Assembly: GCA_021604885.1 (NCBI GenBank)
Contig: BQJV01000129.1
Coordinates: 1 to 7,946, forward strand
DNA length: 7,946 bases
Direction of reading: 5' to 3'
Origin: Acidimicrobiales bacterium
Lineage (GTDB): Bacteria > Actinomycetota > Acidimicrobiia > Acidimicrobiales > Aldehydirespiratoraceae
Shown one piece after another: positions 6,601-7,946 of the stretch; position 1 is the stretch's first letter; each line of letters starts with the position of its first letter. Made by a program: the position numbers and the translations under genes. The notes beneath the pieces were generated by a model that saw only the letters and a program-made list of their open reading frames with translations, was not told the DNA's origin and searched no databases.

Positions 6601-6987
6601 ATGGTGACGTTCGACGACGTGGTGGCAATGACGGCCGACCTCCCGATGGTGGAGGTCGGTACGAGCTACGGAACGCCGGCCGTGCTCGTCAAAGGCAAGG
6701 CGTTCTGCCGCATGTGGGACGACAATCGCTATGCGAAGGCGGGCATCACCGACACGGAGGTCATGGTGGTGTGGTCCGAGCTCGAGACCAAAGCGGAGAT
6801 CATGGCGACCGTTCCGGACATGGCATTCGAGACCGATCACTATGTCGGCTGGGGCGCGTTCCTCGTGCGGTTGGCAACGGTCGACCCAGCGCTCCTCGAG
6901 GACTGGCTGGAGGAGGCGTACCGGGTGCGGGCGCCGAAGACCGCCTTGCGGCAGCTCGACGCCCGCACCGCGCGCGACTCAGGGTGA
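6601..6987 (+). CDS. MmcQ/YjbR family protein
   Basis: This 128-residue protein matches the small MmcQ/YjbR family with its CyaY-like fold. Visible signatures are YGTPAVLVKGKAFCR (23-37), a middle strand VMVVWSE (54-60), FETDHYVGWGAFLVRL (76-91) in the place of the family's usual F-T-x-H-Y-x-G-(Y/W)-x-A-V-L-V-R-L block, and a C-terminal helix DWLEEAYRVRAPKTAL (101-116). The family is often labelled DNA-binding from its structure and genome context, but a biochemical role is not established, so I make no functional claim beyond the family. It is likely cytoplasmic. The start ATG 6601 is the first possible start in frame with the conserved N-terminus. It is divergent from the M48 gene, and its last 9 nt overlap the end of the convergent lipoprotein gene. 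Confidence 0.85.
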   Translation: MVTFDDVVAMTADLPMVEVGTSYGTPAVLVKGKAFCRMWDDNRYAKAGITDTEVMVVWSELETKAEIMATVPDMAFETDHYVGWGAFLVRLATVDPALLEDWLEEAYRVRAPKTALRQLDARTARDSG

Positions 6988-7794
6988 GAGCGTGGCGGTG
7001 ATGTCGACCTCGTAGATGGCCCCGTCACCGCTGAACGTCATCGTCTCGGACTTGGCCCCGAGGTCCTGCCACCAGACGCCGCCGGTGGCGTTGGGGGGCA
7101 GCACACCGACCAGGCTCGATTCGATGAGGTCGCCGAGGGCGCCGTACGAGGCGACCCAGACGGTGAAGCCGACGGCGATCGGATCGTCGGGATTGCCCAG
7201 CGACCCGAGGAACAACAGGATCGAGTCCCACACACCCGGTGTGACGGCCGCCTCGACGTTCGCTGCCGCGGTGGTGAGGGCATCGGCGACCTGCTGCGGG
7301 TCGGTCAGCTGTGCGATCGTCAGCGGCTCGACTTGGTTCACGAGTTCGGTCTCGAGGGCGTCCTCGACGTCGTTCATCAGGTTGTTGATCGTGCCCCAGG
7401 GGGTGAGGTCGCTCTCCATGACCACCATGACCGTGCCCACGAGTTCGGGGACGAGTCCCTGTAGGAGGAGGTCCTCGAAGGTCGAGAACTGGATGTCGGG
7501 GAAGTCGACCGTGCCCATCGCGGCGGGGATCGAAGCACTGTCGCCGTCGTCCATGCCGCTCCCGAGTTCTTGGAGATTGCCGATGAACTCCGCCGACGCC
7601 GAACCCGCGGTGCCGGGGATCACCCGCCACTTGATGACCGCGACGTAGGGCTCGTCGCCGTTCTGGAGGAATCCGTCCTCCTGGGCCTGGACGACCGTCA
7701 GCTCGGTGGCGCCGACCTGCACGGTGCAAGCGGCGGCGACGAGTGCCAGAAGGAGGACCAGCGGAAGAGTAAGTGACCGTCTAGTAACATGCAT
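6979..7794 (-). CDS. Putative lipoprotein of unknown function
   Basis: I do not recognise the family of this 271-residue protein. The N-terminus is a lipoprotein signal: MHVTRR n-region, a Leu-rich core (8-19) and an Ala-Ala-Ala-Cys lipobox with Cys23 as the lipidated residue; Ala at -3 is less usual than Leu. The mature part begins TVQVGATELTVVQAQEDGF and appears to be an acidic, mixed alpha/beta domain. Residues 105-160 and 165-200 look helical, and the C-terminal 245-270 is strand-rich. Trp residues cluster at 241-242. It should sit on the outer face of the cytoplasmic membrane. The start ATG 7794 is chosen because it gives a normal signal peptide; an in-frame TTG at 7860 would add a charged 22-residue leader. 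A perfect CRP-type palindrome covers this start codon. The gene upstream on the same strand ends 62 nt away. Confidence 0.75.
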   Translation of the reverse strand: MHVTRRSLTLPLVLLLALVAAACTVQVGATELTVVQAQEDGFLQNGDEPYVAVIKWRVIPGTAGSASAEFIGNLQELGSGMDDGDSASIPAAMGTVDFPDIQFSTFEDLLLQGLVPELVGTVMVVMESDLTPWGTINNLMNDVEDALETELVNQVEPLTIAQLTDPQQVADALTTAAANVEAAVTPGVWDSILLFLGSLGNPDDPIAVGFTVWVASYGALGDLIESSLVGVLPPNATGGVWWQDLGAKSETMTFSGDGAIYEVDITATLSP

Positions 7795-7812
7795 GTGACC
7801 ATCATCACATGC
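7791..7812. promoter_or_regulatory. CRP/GlxR-type operator palindrome over the lipoprotein start
   Basis: An exact inverted repeat with 8-bp arms GCATGTGA (7791-7798) and TCACATGC (7805-7812) surrounds a 6-bp centre. Its core TGTGA-N6-TCACA (7794-7809) equals the consensus bound by CRP-family regulators, including actinobacterial GlxR/Crp. The ATG of the lipoprotein gene (7794-7792) lies in one arm. The -10-like GATGAT (7806-7801, minus) lies within the site, so a bound protein would block initiation at that promoter; repression is therefore the simplest inference. Confidence 0.6.
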
Positions 7813-7820
7813 GCGAACCG

Positions 7821-7841
7821 CGTCCGCAAGCGCCACGGACG
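7821..7841 (-). terminator. Weak hairpin in the intergenic region
   Basis: CGTCCG (7821-7826) and CGGACG (7836-7841) form a perfect 6-bp GC-rich stem with a 9-nt loop, 15 nt past the stop of the gene entering from the right. There is no following T-run, so it is at best a poor intrinsic terminator and may be chance in GC-rich DNA. Confidence 0.2.
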
Positions 7842-7856
7842 GTGACGAATTCGCTC

Positions 7857-7946
7857 TCAAGGCGTGAGATAACCGTCGCAGTCCGTGCCGTCCTCGAGCA
7901 GGTTCACGAGCGCGAGCGAGTTGGCGAGCAGCGAGTTGAGCGCAGC
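7857..7946 (-). CDS. 3' end of an unrecognised gene
   Basis: A reading frame enters from the right edge and ends at TGA (7859-7857) after 29 visible codons. The C-terminus reads AALNSLLANSLALVN followed by LLEDGTDCDGYLTP. The first part is a Leu/Ala/Asn-rich amphipathic helix and the end is a polar tail with one Cys. The frame has G/C at most third positions, while another frame without a stop through here would give a charged, unlikely peptide, so this one is preferred. It is too short to assign a family. It runs in the same direction as the lipoprotein gene 62 nt downstream and could share its function or transcript. Confidence 0.5.
   Translation of the reverse strand, partial: AALNSLLANSLALVNLLEDGTDCDGYLTP

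Noticed and set aside
5999..6607. 202-codon open frame on the plus strand
   Set aside because: Antisense to the M48 gene, with a charged His/Arg/Glu-rich translation and no motif.
6524..6628. Longer M48 start at 6628
   Set aside because: It would overlap the divergent mmcQ-like start and adds an Arg/Pro/Ala-rich leader unlike a signal peptide; ATG 6523 has a -10-like TAGCCT 7 nt upstream.
7016..7648. 210-codon open frame on the plus strand
   Set aside because: Antisense to the lipoprotein gene; Ser/Thr-rich shadow without a plausible start.
7795..7860. 22-residue extension of the lipoprotein to a TTG at 7860
   Set aside because: It would bury the lipoprotein signal behind a charged leader and begins at the stop of the upstream gene; ATG 7794 gives a standard signal.

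Overview
The window is a dense, very GC-rich bacterial chromosome segment, with G or C in most third codon positions and long antisense open frames as a by-product. GTG starts, convincing Shine-Dalgarno sites being scarce, and -10-like hexamers placed 6-7 nt before start codons (leaderless style) point to an actinobacterium. Acidimicrobiia is my best guess, but it rests on general character only. No rRNA, tRNA, CRISPR array, transposase, integrase or phage gene is visible. No gap exceeds 300 bases: the longest gene-free stretches are about 80 nt and hold divergent promoters.

Layout, left to right: the 3' part of an SGNH/DUF459-type hydrolase gene (+); yqgE (-); a thiD-like kinase (+); a leftward three-gene operon reading RlmI-family RNA methyltransferase, small alpha/beta-barrel-like protein, mini SET-domain protein (-); a rightward pair of an isocitrate lyase/PEP mutase superfamily enzyme and a histidine-phosphatase-fold protein (+); an M48 metallopeptidase (-); an MmcQ/YjbR protein (+); an unrecognised lipoprotein (-); and the last 29 codons of a further unrecognised gene (-) running off the right edge.

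Most genes look like housekeeping or general metabolism and do not form one pathway. The genes switch strand often. Divergent pairs share short intergenic promoter regions (1281-1336, 4045-4125, 6524-6600). Three of the four convergent pairs abut or overlap at their stop codons, including one shared palindromic CTAG, which leaves no room for ordinary terminators.

The items most worth following are a perfect CRP/GlxR-type palindrome (TGTGA-N6-TCACA) over the lipoprotein start codon, a 15-bp tandem triplication that repeats the M48 gene's tail and stop codon, a consistent leaderless promoter layout, and the coupling of an RNA methyltransferase to a SET-domain protein. I do not see convincing evidence of a wholly new defence or mobile system.
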